A DNA stretch of 64,000 bases, taken from contig CAYMNQ010000007.1 in NCBI GenBank assembly GCA_964391865.1, positions 1-64,000 on the forward strand, in the 5' to 3' direction. This document shows, piece by piece, positions 26,886 through 35,830 of this stretch. The notes beneath the pieces are model-generated. The model searched no databases, had not been told where the DNA came from, and was given only the letters and a program-made list of their open reading frames with translations. The position numbers and the translations under genes were made by a program. Each line of letters starts with the position of its first letter. The first letter of the stretch is position 1. This DNA is from DASZQL01 sp964391865. Its GTDB lineage: Bacteria > Planctomycetota > Phycisphaerae > Phycisphaerales > UBA1924.

Positions 26886-29800
26886 TCACGCCGGCCGTCC
26901 CGCCAGGCTCCCGCGCGCCGCGCCGCCCAGCAGCCGCGCGATCGCATCGCCGCTCGGCATCGCGAACGGCCGGAACCGCTCCGCCTCGCCGCGCTCCTCG
27001 CTGAAATAGATCGCGCGGTGCAGCCCCAGCTTCGCCGCGTCGGGCGTGTCAATCATCGTCGTCGAGTCCGCCGCGCTCATCTGGAAGAGCACGCGCTGAT
27101 CGAACTCGCGGAGCACCGCGCGCTCCAGCGCCCGCTCTAGATTCGTCACCGTGTCGCACCAGACAAGCACATGCACCCCGCACCGCGCTCCCTCGCGCAG
27201 CAGCTCAGCGAGCTGCTTCGCGGGAGACGCGCCGCTCGCCCCCGAATCGCCGTCGAGCGAGAAGCCGAATTCACCCTCGCTCCGCCGAAGCGAACGCAGT
27301 CGCTGCAACCCATGCACCACGAGATACACCGGCTCGCCCGCCGCTCCGCCGCCCGCCGCGCGCTCGCGCTGAATCTCCGCCGCCCGCGCCACGCCAGAAT
27401 CAACTTCGAGCCCGCTGCACACCGCGAGACGTTCACCCAATGCGCCCGCGCGCGCCGCGAACCCGCCGGCGCCACCCGCGCCGCCGCCCGCCTCAATCCC
27501 CGAATCCAGCACGATGAACCGCGCGCCCGGCTGCCCCGCCGCCAGCGACGCCGCCGCCGCGATCAGCAGCGCCCGCGCGCTCTCTTCGTTCTGACCCACG
27601 ATCAGCAGATTGCTCCCCGACTGCGCACGGAACACCGCCGCCGTCGGCTCCTTGATCGCGATCGGCTCACCCAGCAGCGCCGCTCCCGCGCTCAGAGCCG
27701 CGCCCCGCGCCGAAACCATCTCCCCGAAGTCCACCGGTGCATTCCCCTCGAACACAATCGGCCGGCGCGCCTCAACCCGCGTCGCGCGTGCCCGCGCCGC
27801 CACCGCGTCCAGCGCCGCGTCCCGCTGCTCCTCCGGCAGCCACACGATCTGAAACGGGCTGTTCCCTTCGATCAACCCGCCCGCGTCGTTGTAAATCGCC
27901 TCGCCCGGCCGCGACAGCAGCCGCGCCGCCGCGTTCTCTTCGCTCAAAATCAGGTAAGAATCCGCCTCGCTGCACTGCAGCGCGATCCGCACGTTCATCT
28001 GCCCGATCGTCGCGCGGTTCAGCGAGTACGCCCCGCCCAGCGTCTGCGACCCAAGAATCACATGCACGCCGAACGCGCGACCCTGACGAACCACCCGGTC
28101 CAGCAGCAGCGCCGCTTCCTGCGCGATCCGGTCGTCCTCGACGAACAATTCCTGGAACTCGTCCACCACCAGCAGCACCCGCGGCATCGGCTTCCCCGTA
28201 GCCCTGCGGTACTGCGCCAGCGACTGCGCCCCCGCGCCGCGGAACAGCTCACCCCGCGCGTTCAACTCCGAGTCGATCCTCTTCAACACACTCAAGCCGA
28301 ACTCGCGGTCCGTCTCCACGGCCACCACCCGCACGTGCGGGATCGCCCGCGCCGCGTAAGCCTTGAACTCGACCCCTTTCTTGAAGTCGACGAGGTACAT
28401 CTCCACTTGGTCGGGCGAGTACCACATCGCCGCGCTCGTGATGATCACATGCAGCAGCGTCGACTTGCCCGAGCCGGTCCGCCCCGCGATCACGGCGTGC
28501 TGCGCCGTCCCCTTCCCCAGCGACAAGTGCTGGCGCTTCGTGGCGCCCGTCCTACCCATCGGCACGACAAGCTCCTCCGCGCAGTCCCCGCCCCACCACT
28601 GCTCTTCACTCGGCGTGACCGCGCCGAACGGCACCTGCACCGACGACGCGCTCGTCGCCGCTTCGCCGATCATCTTGAACAGTTCGCTCTGCGCCGGCGC
28701 GACCATCGGCGGGTCAAGCTCCATCGCCAGCGTGCCGAGCATCTCATCCACCGCCGCGAACCCGCTCGCGCGATGCTCCAGCACCAGCGCCCCGCGCTCC
28801 AGTACTTCCCACGACGCCGCGTGTGTCGCGCCAGCCAGCGGCTTCGTCGGATCGCCCGCCAGCAAAACAAACACGCCGCACCGCGCCCCGCTCGCCGCGA
28901 TGCTCGCCAGCCGCGCCGCCGCGTTCTCGCTGATATTCGCCGGGTAATCCGCCAGCACCAGGAACCGGTACGCCTCCGCGATCTCGCCGGCTTGCTCGTT
29001 GTACTCGTCGATCGTCGCGTAGTCGTCTCGCAGGTACTTCTGGATCACCTTCTCCATGTGCTCCGTGAGTTCCTGCAGTTGCCGCTCGATCTGCCGCGCC
29101 TCGGTCCAGATCCGCTCGCCCACGATCGAAGAGCCGAACTCAGCCAGGTGCATGAACCCCGCGAACGACTGCCCCAGCCCCACCGGATCCACAATTGTAA
29201 ATCGGCACTTGCCCGGCGGGAACGCCGTCAGCAGCCGCAGCATCGCCGAGCGCAGCACGCCGTTCGCCGCCTCGCGCTCCGCCGCCGGCGCGCGCACGAC
29301 CAACGAACCCATCGCAGGCACATCAACCGACACCGGCATTGCGAAACTCATCGCCCCGCTCAGCGCCAGCCGCGCATCCGTCGGCAAGCCGCCCGGCAAC
29401 TCCGCGAGATTCAACCGCCACACGCCCAGCCGCGCACCGTGCACGCGCTCCCGCGTCGGCGTCCATCCTTGGATCAATCCCCCGCCGTCATCCATCGGCG
29501 CGCGCAGCTCCTCCCCGCGCCGCTCCAGCGCCGCGGCTTCCGCGAGTAGGTCGCCCATCGCGCCGCGCCACTCCGCGCCGATCTCCGCGAACGTGCGCCG
29601 CTCTTGACCAACCGCCGCATCGATCGCCGCCGCGCACCGATCGTTCGCCGCCCGCACCGCCGATTCGTGCGCGCCATCCGCCGCGCCCACCGCGCCCCGA
29701 CGCGCCGCGTCCGCTCTCGCCGCCCGCTCGTCGCGCGCCTTCTCCAGCCGCGCGATCGTCGGCCGGTTCGCCTGCTCCAGCTGCGCCAGCGCCGCGTCAC

Positions 29801-30845
29801 GCTTCGAGTCCGCTTCCGCCAGCGCCGCACGGTGTTCTTCGCGTACCTCTTCATCCTCAGTGGTGTGCTTCTCGCGGATCGCGCGGTGCGCCGCCTCCCG
29901 CAGCTCCGGCAGGCGCCCCCGCGCCGAGCCCGCCGCCGCACGCACCAACCCGAGTTCCGTCGCGATGACGGCGTATCGCGCCCGCGCACTCCGCGCCGCA
30001 AGCCGCGACAGCACAATCCCCAGCACAACCACCACAACCAGCGCCACTCCCGCGGCGATCGCCACGCCGTTCGACCACGCCCACCCGTTCCACCCCAGCG
30101 CCGCCAGCGTGCTCCCCGCCACCACCATCACCGCCCCGGCCCAGAACAACCCACCCCGCGCCACCCGCGGCAGTTGCATCGCCGCCAACGCCGACAACTC
30201 CCCCCGCGCCGCCGCCAACCGCGCCTTCACAAACTCAATCACCTCCGGTGATTCACCCTCTGGCTCCAACGCACCCACACGCAATGGCGCCGCTTCACCA
30301 ATCGGCGGCGACTCGCCCGCCCCCGCGCCATACTGCTTGAGCCACTTCTCCGCCTGCCGGTCGATCTCCCCCGCCTCGCCGATCGCGTTGTCGAGCGCGA
30401 GCTCCACACGCCGACAATTCTCCTGCAGCTGCGCGAGGTCCGAGTCCAGCATCGTCTCCGCCAGCCACAGCGCTTCCTTCAGTTCGCGGTTGATCTTCGC
30501 GCGCCGGTCTTCGTGCCGACTGTCGAGTTCGCGCAGCGCCGCCTCGAGCGCATTCCGCGAGTAGTCGATCGACGCCGTCGCCTCGCCGTCGACCCAGCGC
30601 CGCTCGTGCGCGTACGCCGCCTCCGCCGCGCTGATCGCCCGCGCTCGCTCCTCTTCCGCCCCCTCGATCACGCCGCGCCGCTCGCGCTCAGCCTCGTCGC
30701 GTGCCCTCACCAGCGCCGCCGACGCCGCCGCTTCACGCGCCGCGCGCGACGCGAACGCCGGGCGCAGCCCGCCCACCAGCCGCGACGCACGCGCGCTCAG
30801 CCCTTCAGCCCCGACCGATCCAGACTCGCGCGCCGGCTCATTCAC
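26886..30845 (-). CDS. FtsK/SpoIIIE-domain ATPase of a type VII-like secretion system (EccC/EssC-like)
   Basis: A 1319-residue membrane-bound motor protein. Residues 1-210 and 275-450 are charged and strongly helical (coiled-coil). Two membrane segments lie at about 235-278 (WAGAVMVVAGSTLAALGW; AAGVALVVVVVLGIVL). The first ATPase domain has Walker A GRTGSGKST (K794), YLVDFKKGVEFKAY and Walker B LLVVDEF (D895-E896). A second RecA-like domain (from about 1070) has GQNEESA where a P-loop would be, so it looks inactive. No N-terminal FHA domain and no third ATPase are seen, unlike EssC. The GTG start overlaps the stop of the upstream WXG100-like gene by 8 bases. I infer that it exports the WXG100-like proteins. 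Confidence 0.85.
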   Translation of the reverse strand: MNEPARESGSVGAEGLSARASRLVGGLRPAFASRAAREAAASAALVRARDEAERERRGVIEGAEEERARAISAAEAAYAHERRWVDGEATASIDYSRNALEAALRELDSRHEDRRAKINRELKEALWLAETMLDSDLAQLQENCRRVELALDNAIGEAGEIDRQAEKWLKQYGAGAGESPPIGEAAPLRVGALEPEGESPEVIEFVKARLAAARGELSALAAMQLPRVARGGLFWAGAVMVVAGSTLAALGWNGWAWSNGVAIAAGVALVVVVVLGIVLSRLAARSARARYAVIATELGLVRAAAGSARGRLPELREAAHRAIREKHTTEDEEVREEHRAALAEADSKRDAALAQLEQANRPTIARLEKARDERAARADAARRGAVGAADGAHESAVRAANDRCAAAIDAAVGQERRTFAEIGAEWRGAMGDLLAEAAALERRGEELRAPMDDGGGLIQGWTPTRERVHGARLGVWRLNLAELPGGLPTDARLALSGAMSFAMPVSVDVPAMGSLVVRAPAAEREAANGVLRSAMLRLLTAFPPGKCRFTIVDPVGLGQSFAGFMHLAEFGSSIVGERIWTEARQIERQLQELTEHMEKVIQKYLRDDYATIDEYNEQAGEIAEAYRFLVLADYPANISENAAARLASIAASGARCGVFVLLAGDPTKPLAGATHAASWEVLERGALVLEHRASGFAAVDEMLGTLAMELDPPMVAPAQSELFKMIGEAATSASSVQVPFGAVTPSEEQWWGGDCAEELVVPMGRTGATKRQHLSLGKGTAQHAVIAGRTGSGKSTLLHVIITSAAMWYSPDQVEMYLVDFKKGVEFKAYAARAIPHVRVVAVETDREFGLSVLKRIDSELNARGELFRGAGAQSLAQYRRATGKPMPRVLLVVDEFQELFVEDDRIAQEAALLLDRVVRQGRAFGVHVILGSQTLGGAYSLNRATIGQMNVRIALQCSEADSYLILSEENAAARLLSRPGEAIYNDAGGLIEGNSPFQIVWLPEEQRDAALDAVAARARATRVEARRPIVFEGNAPVDFGEMVSARGAALSAGAALLGEPIAIKEPTAAVFRAQSGSNLLIVGQNEESARALLIAAAASLAAGQPGARFIVLDSGIEAGGGAGGAGGFAARAGALGERLAVCSGLEVDSGVARAAEIQRERAAGGGAAGEPVYLVVHGLQRLRSLRRSEGEFGFSLDGDSGASGASPAKQLAELLREGARCGVHVLVWCDTVTNLERALERAVLREFDQRVLFQMSAADSTTMIDTPDAAKLGLHRAIYFSEERGEAERFRPFAMPSGDAIARLLGGAARGSLAGRPA

Positions 30846-31050
30846 AGTCCCGCGTCACCCTCGAGATCACCTCGGCCATCCGCTGCATCGCCCCGCACGC
30901 CCGCGCGCTGTTCATCCGCATCGGCTCCAAATATGTCTCCTCAAACCGCTGGCTCGCCACGTCGCTCCACGAGCTCGACGCCTTCTCCCACCGCACGTTC
31001 AGCTTCTTCACCGCGTCCTGCAGCTGCGCCTGCGCCACCCGCATGCTCAT
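30838..31050 (-). CDS. Short WXG100-like protein
   Basis: The 70-residue protein (MSMRVAQAQLQDAVKKLNVR, then WEKASSSWSDVASQRFEETY) is predicted to be two helices joined by a turn with WSD in the place of the WXG motif, as in ESAT-6-like proteins. I chose the ATG at 31050 because AAGGAG lies 9 bases before it; a GTG three codons earlier is possible. It is directly coupled to the ATPase gene. It is shorter than a classic 100-residue WXG100 protein. I infer a substrate or partner of the ATPase. Confidence 0.75.
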   Translation of the reverse strand: MSMRVAQAQLQDAVKKLNVRWEKASSSWSDVASQRFEETYLEPMRMNSARACGAMQRMAEVISRVTRDCE

Positions 31051-31129
31051 CGCAAGCACTCCTTACACCCGTGCCACCGCACGCGGTGCTCTGACCGACC
31101 GCGGTCCCGCTCACACCAGCGAGCCCGGA

Positions 31130-31648
31130 TCATACGTTCTCCCCCTCGCTCCTCCCCGCGCGCTCCGGCATCCCGCCCGCCAGATACTCATCCAGCCGGT
31201 CCCCCATTTTCCCCAGCACATCCGCCCCGTGCGCCAGCCGCCCATCGACATCCGCGCGGGCCGCCTGCACCCCCCCGTCGTACTCGAATCGCGCACGCTC
31301 GAACTCGCGCAGCCATGTCTTGGTCGCCGCAAATTTCCGCTCGGCCTCTTCCAAGTCCCGCTTCGCGCGCTCGACCGCCTTCCGCTCGTCCACCACCGAC
31401 ACCTTCCCGGTATTCGGAGCCAGCTCCGCGCGGATCAGCGCCCCCTTCGCCCGCGTGAGCAGTTCCTCCCGCCGCCGGATCTCTTTCTTCCAGTGCGGCA
31501 GGCGGTCATGCTCCAGCCACTGCTTCACTCGCCCCGTGTGCGAGTCCCCCGTCACCAGCGCCAGCTTCGCGTCCTCGATGAACTCGAGCAGCGCGGCACG
31601 GAACTCCCGCACCGCCGACACATCAGTCACCCGCGCCGATCCGCTCAT
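31130..31648 (-). CDS. Coiled-coil protein of the WXG100 locus
   Basis: A 172-residue, highly charged, helical protein with no signal peptide or membrane segment (EEAERKFAATKTWLREFERA). It lies between the two WXG100-like genes, 6 bases after the first. I do not recognise the family. By position it may be a third secreted helical substrate, a chaperone, or a structural subunit. Confidence 0.75.
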   Translation of the reverse strand: MSGSARVTDVSAVREFRAALLEFIEDAKLALVTGDSHTGRVKQWLEHDRLPHWKKEIRRREELLTRAKGALIRAELAPNTGKVSVVDERKAVERAKRDLEEAERKFAATKTWLREFERARFEYDGGVQAARADVDGRLAHGADVLGKMGDRLDEYLAGGMPERAGRSEGENV

Positions 31649-31654
31649 GCTGCT

Positions 31655-31927
31655 TCACCGCTGATCAAGATACCCCTCGGCCCGCTCCGCCTTCCGCAAC
31701 AAAAACGGCACCTGCTCCTCCGCCGCCTTCGTGAACCGCGCCAGCGCCCGCACCGCGTGGTCGAACTCCTCCGCGAACTTCCGCTGCTCCTGATCACGCC
31801 ACGTCGTCCCCAGTGCGTTGAACCGCCCGTGCAGAACACTCATCTGCCGCTGCAGTTCCTCGTTGAACCGTTTCAGGTCCCCCGCGAACCGCCGAAGCTC
31901 CGCCGGGTCCACAATCGCACGAGCCAT
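31655..31927 (-). CDS. WXG100-family type VII secretion protein
   Basis: The 90-residue protein matches WXG100 in length and layout: helix 1 (PAELRRFAGDLKRFNEELQ), a turn with WRD (GTTWRDQEQRKFAEEF) and helix 2 to the C-terminus. The ATG at 31927 (MARAIVDPAELRR) was chosen over the longer frame, whose first 31 residues are hydrophobic and unlike the family. It is the first gene of a four-gene unit ending with the EccC-like ATPase, and divergent from thiS. Confidence 0.85.
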   Translation of the reverse strand: MARAIVDPAELRRFAGDLKRFNEELQRQMSVLHGRFNALGTTWRDQEQRKFAEEFDHAVRALARFTKAAEEQVPFLLRKAERAEGYLDQR

Positions 31928-32006
31928 CACAGCCTCCAGTGCAAGCACTCCGCCCCACACCAATGCTATCACCACCCACAACCTCAGACGCACGAACATG
32001 CTCCCG

Positions 32007-32059
32007 GCTTCAAGCCCCAAGCTCCAAACTCAGCACTCAGCACTCGCTCCTCAGCACTC
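32007..32059 (+). repeat. Composite tandem repeat before thiS
   Basis: GCTTCAAGCCCCAAGCTCC (reverse of the GGGGCTT unit found in lnt) is joined to a 32-base ACTCAGC tract identical to pcrA 7233-7264. It lies between the WXG100 operon and thiS. Confidence 0.85.
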
Positions 32060-32079
32060 CCCCCTCCTACACTCCCCCC

Positions 32080-32280
32080 ATGCAAGTCGATCTCAACGGC
32101 CAACCCCGAACCCTCCCCGACGCCTGCACCGTCCAACAACTCATCGAGTCCCTGAACCTTTCCAGCCAAGCCTGCGCCGTCGAGGTCAACAAGTCCATCG
32201 TCCCCAGGAAACGCCACGCCGAGCACCAACTCACCGACGGCGACCACATCGAACTCGTCACCCTCGTCGGCGGCGGCTGA
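32080..32280 (+). CDS. thiS: Sulfur carrier protein ThiS
   Basis: The 66-residue ubiquitin-fold sulfur carrier for the thiazole of thiamine starts MQVDLNGQPRTLPDACTVQQ and ends IELVTLVGGG, giving the C-terminal Gly-Gly that is thiocarboxylated. The ATG at 32080 is chosen because everything before it is repeat sequence. thiG follows 63 bases downstream. No TPP riboswitch was recognised upstream. Confidence 0.92.
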   Translation: MQVDLNGQPRTLPDACTVQQLIESLNLSSQACAVEVNKSIVPRKRHAEHQLTDGDHIELVTLVGGG

Positions 32281-32302
32281 AACCAACCCAACCAACCTCT
32301 CC

Positions 32303-32339
32303 CCCGATCCCTTGATCCCTTCTCCCTCGATCCCTTCCC
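32303..32339 (+). repeat. GATCCCTT tandem repeat between thiS and thiG
   Basis: CCGATCCCTTGATCCCTTCT is followed by CCCTCGATCCCTTCCC. The short imperfect units fill most of the thiS-thiG spacer. Confidence 0.8.
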
Positions 32340-32343
32340 AAAC

Positions 32344-33216
32344 ATGCCCACCCCTTCATCCCAAATCGAACCCACGCCAACAACATCCGCGCGCCAAGAC
32401 CACTCCCTCAGCATCGGCCAGCGAACCTTCACCAGCCGACTGATCGTCGGCACCGGCAAGTACCCCGACTTCGACACCATGCGCCGCGCCCTCGACGCCA
32501 GCGGCAGCGAGATCATCACCGTCGCCGTCCGCCGCGAGCGACTCTACAACGACAAGGGCCAATCCCTCCTCGACTTCATCGACACCAAGCGCTACACCAT
32601 CCTCCCCAACACCGCCGGCTGCTTCACCGCCGATGACGCTGTCCGCGTCGCGCGCCTCGGCCGCGAACTCCTCGAGCAAATCAACAACCCCGGCGCAAGC
32701 TGGGTGAAACTCGAAGTGCTGGGCGACAAGAAGACCCTCTTGCCCGACCCCGTCGGCACGCTCGACGCCTGCCGCACGCTCGTAGCCGATGGCTTCGAAG
32801 TCCTCTGCTACACCAGCGACGACCCCATCATGGCCCAGCGCCTGCGCGACGCCGGCGCCACAAGCGTCATGCCTGCCGGCTCGCCCATCGGCTCAGGACA
32901 GGGCGTCCTCAACCGCAACAACATCGCCATCATTCTCGAACTCTTGAAAGGCGCGGCCCCTTCGTATCCCGTCATCCTCGACGCCGGCGTCGGCTGCGCC
33001 AGCGACGTCACCATTGCGATGGAACTCGGCTCCGACGCCGTTCTTCTCAACACGGGCATCGCGCACGCGAAAGACCCCGTCACGATGGCGAGCGCGATGC
33101 GCCACGCGTGCCTCGCAGGCCGCTGCTCCTACATCGCTGGCCGCATCCCGAAGAAGCTCTACGCCACCGCCAGCAGCCCCTGGGAGGGCGTTGTCTCTTA
33201 CATCCCGGGTGAGTAA
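32344..33216 (+). CDS. thiG: Thiazole synthase ThiG
   Basis: The product condenses deoxyxylulose 5-phosphate, dehydroglycine and ThiS thiocarboxylate into thiazole phosphate. The 290-residue TIM barrel shows SRLIVGTGKYPDFDTM, PNTAGCFTADDAVRVA, WVKLEVLGD (Schiff-base lysine region), MPAGSPIGSGQGVLN and LDAGVGCASDVTIAMELG. The first 20 residues are a non-conserved Ser/Thr/Pro-rich extension. It lies with thiS in a thiamine unit; thiO/thiH and thiF are not nearby. Confidence 0.96.
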   Translation: MPTPSSQIEPTPTTSARQDHSLSIGQRTFTSRLIVGTGKYPDFDTMRRALDASGSEIITVAVRRERLYNDKGQSLLDFIDTKRYTILPNTAGCFTADDAVRVARLGRELLEQINNPGASWVKLEVLGDKKTLLPDPVGTLDACRTLVADGFEVLCYTSDDPIMAQRLRDAGATSVMPAGSPIGSGQGVLNRNNIAIILELLKGAAPSYPVILDAGVGCASDVTIAMELGSDAVLLNTGIAHAKDPVTMASAMRHACLAGRCSYIAGRIPKKLYATASSPWEGVVSYIPGE

Positions 33217-33334
33217 GCGAGGTGCGGGGAGATGGTAGGAGCCACCCCCAAACGCCAGGAAGCCGGCAGCAGCGATGCCTGAGCATGCGCTGCGGCTCAG
33301 GGTCTCAACCGTCGCCCGTGCCAGCAGCCGCCGA

Positions 33335-34171
33335 TCAGTGCCGAGCGCCGGCGCTCTTATCCCGCGTGATCTGCGCGTACGCGTTGTGGTTGTGGATCGA
33401 CTCGAAGTTCTCGCTGTTGATCGAGTACCACGTAATCCGCTCGTCGGCGTTGAGCGAGAGCGCAAGGTCGCGCACGATATCTTCCACGAACTTCGGGTTG
33501 TCGTACGCCGCTTCGGTGACGTACTTCTCGTCCGGGCGCTTGAGCACTGCGAACACAGGCACCGAGGCGGCGGCTTCGAGATGCTTCACGAGGTCCTCGA
33601 TCCATAGACTCCCGACGAAGCGCACTCGGGCCTCGATCTCGCAGCGCTGATTATGCGCGCCGTACGCACTGATCTCCTTCGAGCAGGGGCACAGGCTGCC
33701 GGCGGGTGCTTTCACGCCCATCACGAAGTCCTCGACGGAATTCGAAGACGCCGTGAACGTGACCTTGTAATCCATCAGCCCCGGCGTGCCGGTGACCGGG
33801 GCCTTCTTCTCGATGAAATACGGGAAGCTGATCTCGAGGTGCGCGGTCTCGGCGTCGAGGCGCTCCTTGATCGCGCGGGCGACCGTGCCGAAGCACGACG
33901 GCGTGAGCGGGCGCGCGTGCTGGTTCAGGACCTCGAGAAAACGGCTCATGTGCGTGCCCTTCTTGTGGTGCGGCAGCGACACATACATGTTGATGCTGGC
34001 GACGGTGGTCTGCTCGCCGCCGGCGGGCGTGCAGAGCGTGATCGGGTACGTCACGTCCTTCACGCCAACCTTGTCGATGGCGACACGGCGAGCGTCGTCG
34101 CTGGACTGCACGTCGGGCATGCCGACAGGACGGGCGGGGCCGGGGGTGGCGGCTGTCGTTTTCGCTTCCAT
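33335..34171 (-). CDS. folE2: GTP cyclohydrolase FolE2 (type IB)
   Basis: The product converts GTP to dihydroneopterin triphosphate, the first step of folate or queuosine synthesis. The 278-residue protein carries the IB signature SLCPCSKEISAYGAHNQRC with the metal-binding cysteine, and QHARPLTPSCFGTVA. The ATG at 34171 (MEAKTTAATP) was chosen because upstream codons are not conserved. It is convergent with thiG. No zinc-limitation (Zur-like) site was recognised. Confidence 0.94.
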   Translation of the reverse strand: MEAKTTAATPGPARPVGMPDVQSSDDARRVAIDKVGVKDVTYPITLCTPAGGEQTTVASINMYVSLPHHKKGTHMSRFLEVLNQHARPLTPSCFGTVARAIKERLDAETAHLEISFPYFIEKKAPVTGTPGLMDYKVTFTASSNSVEDFVMGVKAPAGSLCPCSKEISAYGAHNQRCEIEARVRFVGSLWIEDLVKHLEAAASVPVFAVLKRPDEKYVTEAAYDNPKFVEDIVRDLALSLNADERITWYSINSENFESIHNHNAYAQITRDKSAGARH

Positions 34172-34350
34172 GAGGCTCCGATAAATCAAGATTGAACGTC
34201 CCGGGCGCTGACGCGCACCCGTCGGGAGGCCGGCTGTTCGCCCGTGGAATGGAACGGTAGGGCGCTTCGCAAACAAGGGCAAATGACGTCTTCGGATTCG
34301 ATGCCGATGGGCGGCTGGATGTTGCGGCGTCGAGAATTCGATCGCCAGTT

Positions 34351-35175
34351 TCACGGGCCGGTGCGCCCGTGCTCGTGAATCTCGATCATCGACGCGGCCC
34401 AGCCCGCGCCCATCGGGACACCCATGAATATGCCCGCGAGCCAGTCGAGCGGCACCGGGCGCGCGAGCGGGAGGAACGTGCCCGCGTAAAGATCGGCGAT
34501 CGCGTTGGGCCCGCTCGTGAGCGCGCCGGCCGCTGGCCCGGCGATCGCGAGCACCGCGCCGGCGCCGAGAAAGCACGCCAGCGGAGCGGTGTGGTGCACC
34601 ACACGCCCAACCGTCGCGCCGAGCATCCCGGCGAGCATGGCGGCGGCGAACGTCTGCCCGACCATCTCGCTGCGTGCGAGGAAGAACGTGACCACCCCGC
34701 CGACGACGATCGCCACCAGCGCGCCGATTCCAGCGGCTGGGCTGGTGAGCGCATCGGCGTGGTCGCGCTGGTCCGCTTTGCCCGCCTTAAGAATCGCGAT
34801 GCCGACGATGAGCGCGAGCACGCCGAGGACGGCGGCTTCGATCGCGAGCGACCAGAGCGGCGCGGGCGACTGCGCCCGGCGGAGAATCTCATCCATGCGC
34901 CCGCTGCGCCACGCGCCCCACGCGAGCACCAGACCGGCGCAGAAGAGGCCCGTCTTCGCGGAAACCAACCGCGCGCCGGCAACGCCCATGCCCCCCGCGA
35001 GCAGCACGATCGCAACCATCTTGACCAGCCCGATGATCGGCGCTTCAGACGTGAGCCCGGTGGCGGAGAGCCCTCCGTCGGGCGCGCGGAGCGACGCGGC
35101 GAGCCAGCCCGCGACCGGGCCGACCGCGAGGGCGGCGATGAGGATGCAGATCCATTGGATGATCGAACGCGTCAT
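34351..35175 (-). CDS. Polytopic membrane protein of unknown function
   Basis: The 274-residue protein begins MTRSIIQWICILIAALAVGP and contains about six hydrophobic segments rich in Ala, Gly and Val, separated by short loops (for example AIVVGGVVTFFLAR; MLGATVGRVVHHTAPLAC). I recognise no family motif. The ATG at 35175 is chosen because earlier codons are repeat-derived. It is on the same strand as folE2 but about 180 bases upstream of it, so co-transcription is uncertain. Confidence 0.7.
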   Translation of the reverse strand: MTRSIIQWICILIAALAVGPVAGWLAASLRAPDGGLSATGLTSEAPIIGLVKMVAIVLLAGGMGVAGARLVSAKTGLFCAGLVLAWGAWRSGRMDEILRRAQSPAPLWSLAIEAAVLGVLALIVGIAILKAGKADQRDHADALTSPAAGIGALVAIVVGGVVTFFLARSEMVGQTFAAAMLAGMLGATVGRVVHHTAPLACFLGAGAVLAIAGPAAGALTSGPNAIADLYAGTFLPLARPVPLDWLAGIFMGVPMGAGWAASMIEIHEHGRTGP

Positions 35176-35179
35176 GGAT

Positions 35180-35275
35180 TTGGGCTTGTGGCTTGGGGCT
35201 TGAGCGAAGAAAGAAGAGAATACGGTAGGTCTTGTAGGCACGGGCGGGACGCGCGTGCCACTCGGGTGGGTAGAC
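35180..35275. repeat. GGGCTTG tandem repeat plus reversed GGCGT palindrome
   Basis: TTTGGGCTTGTGGCTTGGGG (35180-35204) is the same unit seen in lnt. GGCACGGGCGGGACGCGCGT (about 35238-35258) is a reversed relative of the GTGGGACGGGCGT element of xseA and ccsA. Both lie between two minus-strand genes. Confidence 0.65.
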
Positions 35276-35289
35276 GATTCGCGTGGTGC

Positions 35290-35745
35290 CTACTGGCATC
35301 GGCAGCGGACGGGCCAGTCGATGACTGGATTGGTGACGGGGGCGGAGCGGGCCTTGGTGGCGGTGTCCTGGCATTCGTCGGGAGCGGCGCAGTTCATGCT
35401 GCCGCAGATGTCGTTGCCGTTGGGGAGGACAACCTTGTCGACGCGCCACTTGGTTGGCGCGGGGTCGTTGTCGTCCCAGGGGATGGTGATGGCGTACGCG
35501 CCGGCGGAGGGAACGCGCTTCGTGACGGTGATGACGTCGGGGGGCGTGTTGGTGTTGTCGAGCGTCACGGTCATGACGAGCTGCGGCGGGATCGCGCCGT
35601 CGCAGCCTTCGTTCTTCACGTCCATCAAACCCGTGAGCGTGTAGTCCGTCGTGCCGCAGGATGCGAGGACGGCGAGAGCAGCGACGGACGCGGAACACAA
35701 CGCCCGGCGGCTGAGGGAACGCGCGATGGATGTGGTGCGGTTCAT
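35290..35745 (-). CDS. Predicted lipoprotein of unknown function
   Basis: The 151-residue protein has a twin-basic n-region, a hydrophobic core and the lipobox LASC (about residues 27-30), so I expect an acylated envelope protein. The mature part (TDYTLTGLMDVKNEGCDGAI) contains several cysteines (DICGSMNCAAPDEC; CRCQ at the end) that may form disulfides. No family was recognised. Confidence 0.75.
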   Translation of the reverse strand: MNRTTSIARSLSRRALCSASVAALAVLASCGTTDYTLTGLMDVKNEGCDGAIPPQLVMTVTLDNTNTPPDVITVTKRVPSAGAYAITIPWDDNDPAPTKWRVDKVVLPNGNDICGSMNCAAPDECQDTATKARSAPVTNPVIDWPVRCRCQ

Positions 35746-35830
35746 GATGGGCCTCCGAGGGAGCGGGCGGAGCGCTGGCGGGGCACGGTGCGCCGCATGT
35801 GGGCGCGAGCATACCTCAACGGACAGAGAG

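Noticed and set aside
27171..29549. 792-residue plus-strand frame opposite the EccC-like ATPase
   Set aside because: Composition is dominated by Arg, His, Pro and Gln, as expected for the complement of Ala/Glu/Arg-rich coding DNA. The minus strand carries clear Walker motifs.
31928..32079. TPP riboswitch before thiS
   Set aside because: CTGAGA and the other conserved TPP blocks are missing, and the leader is mostly tandem repeat.
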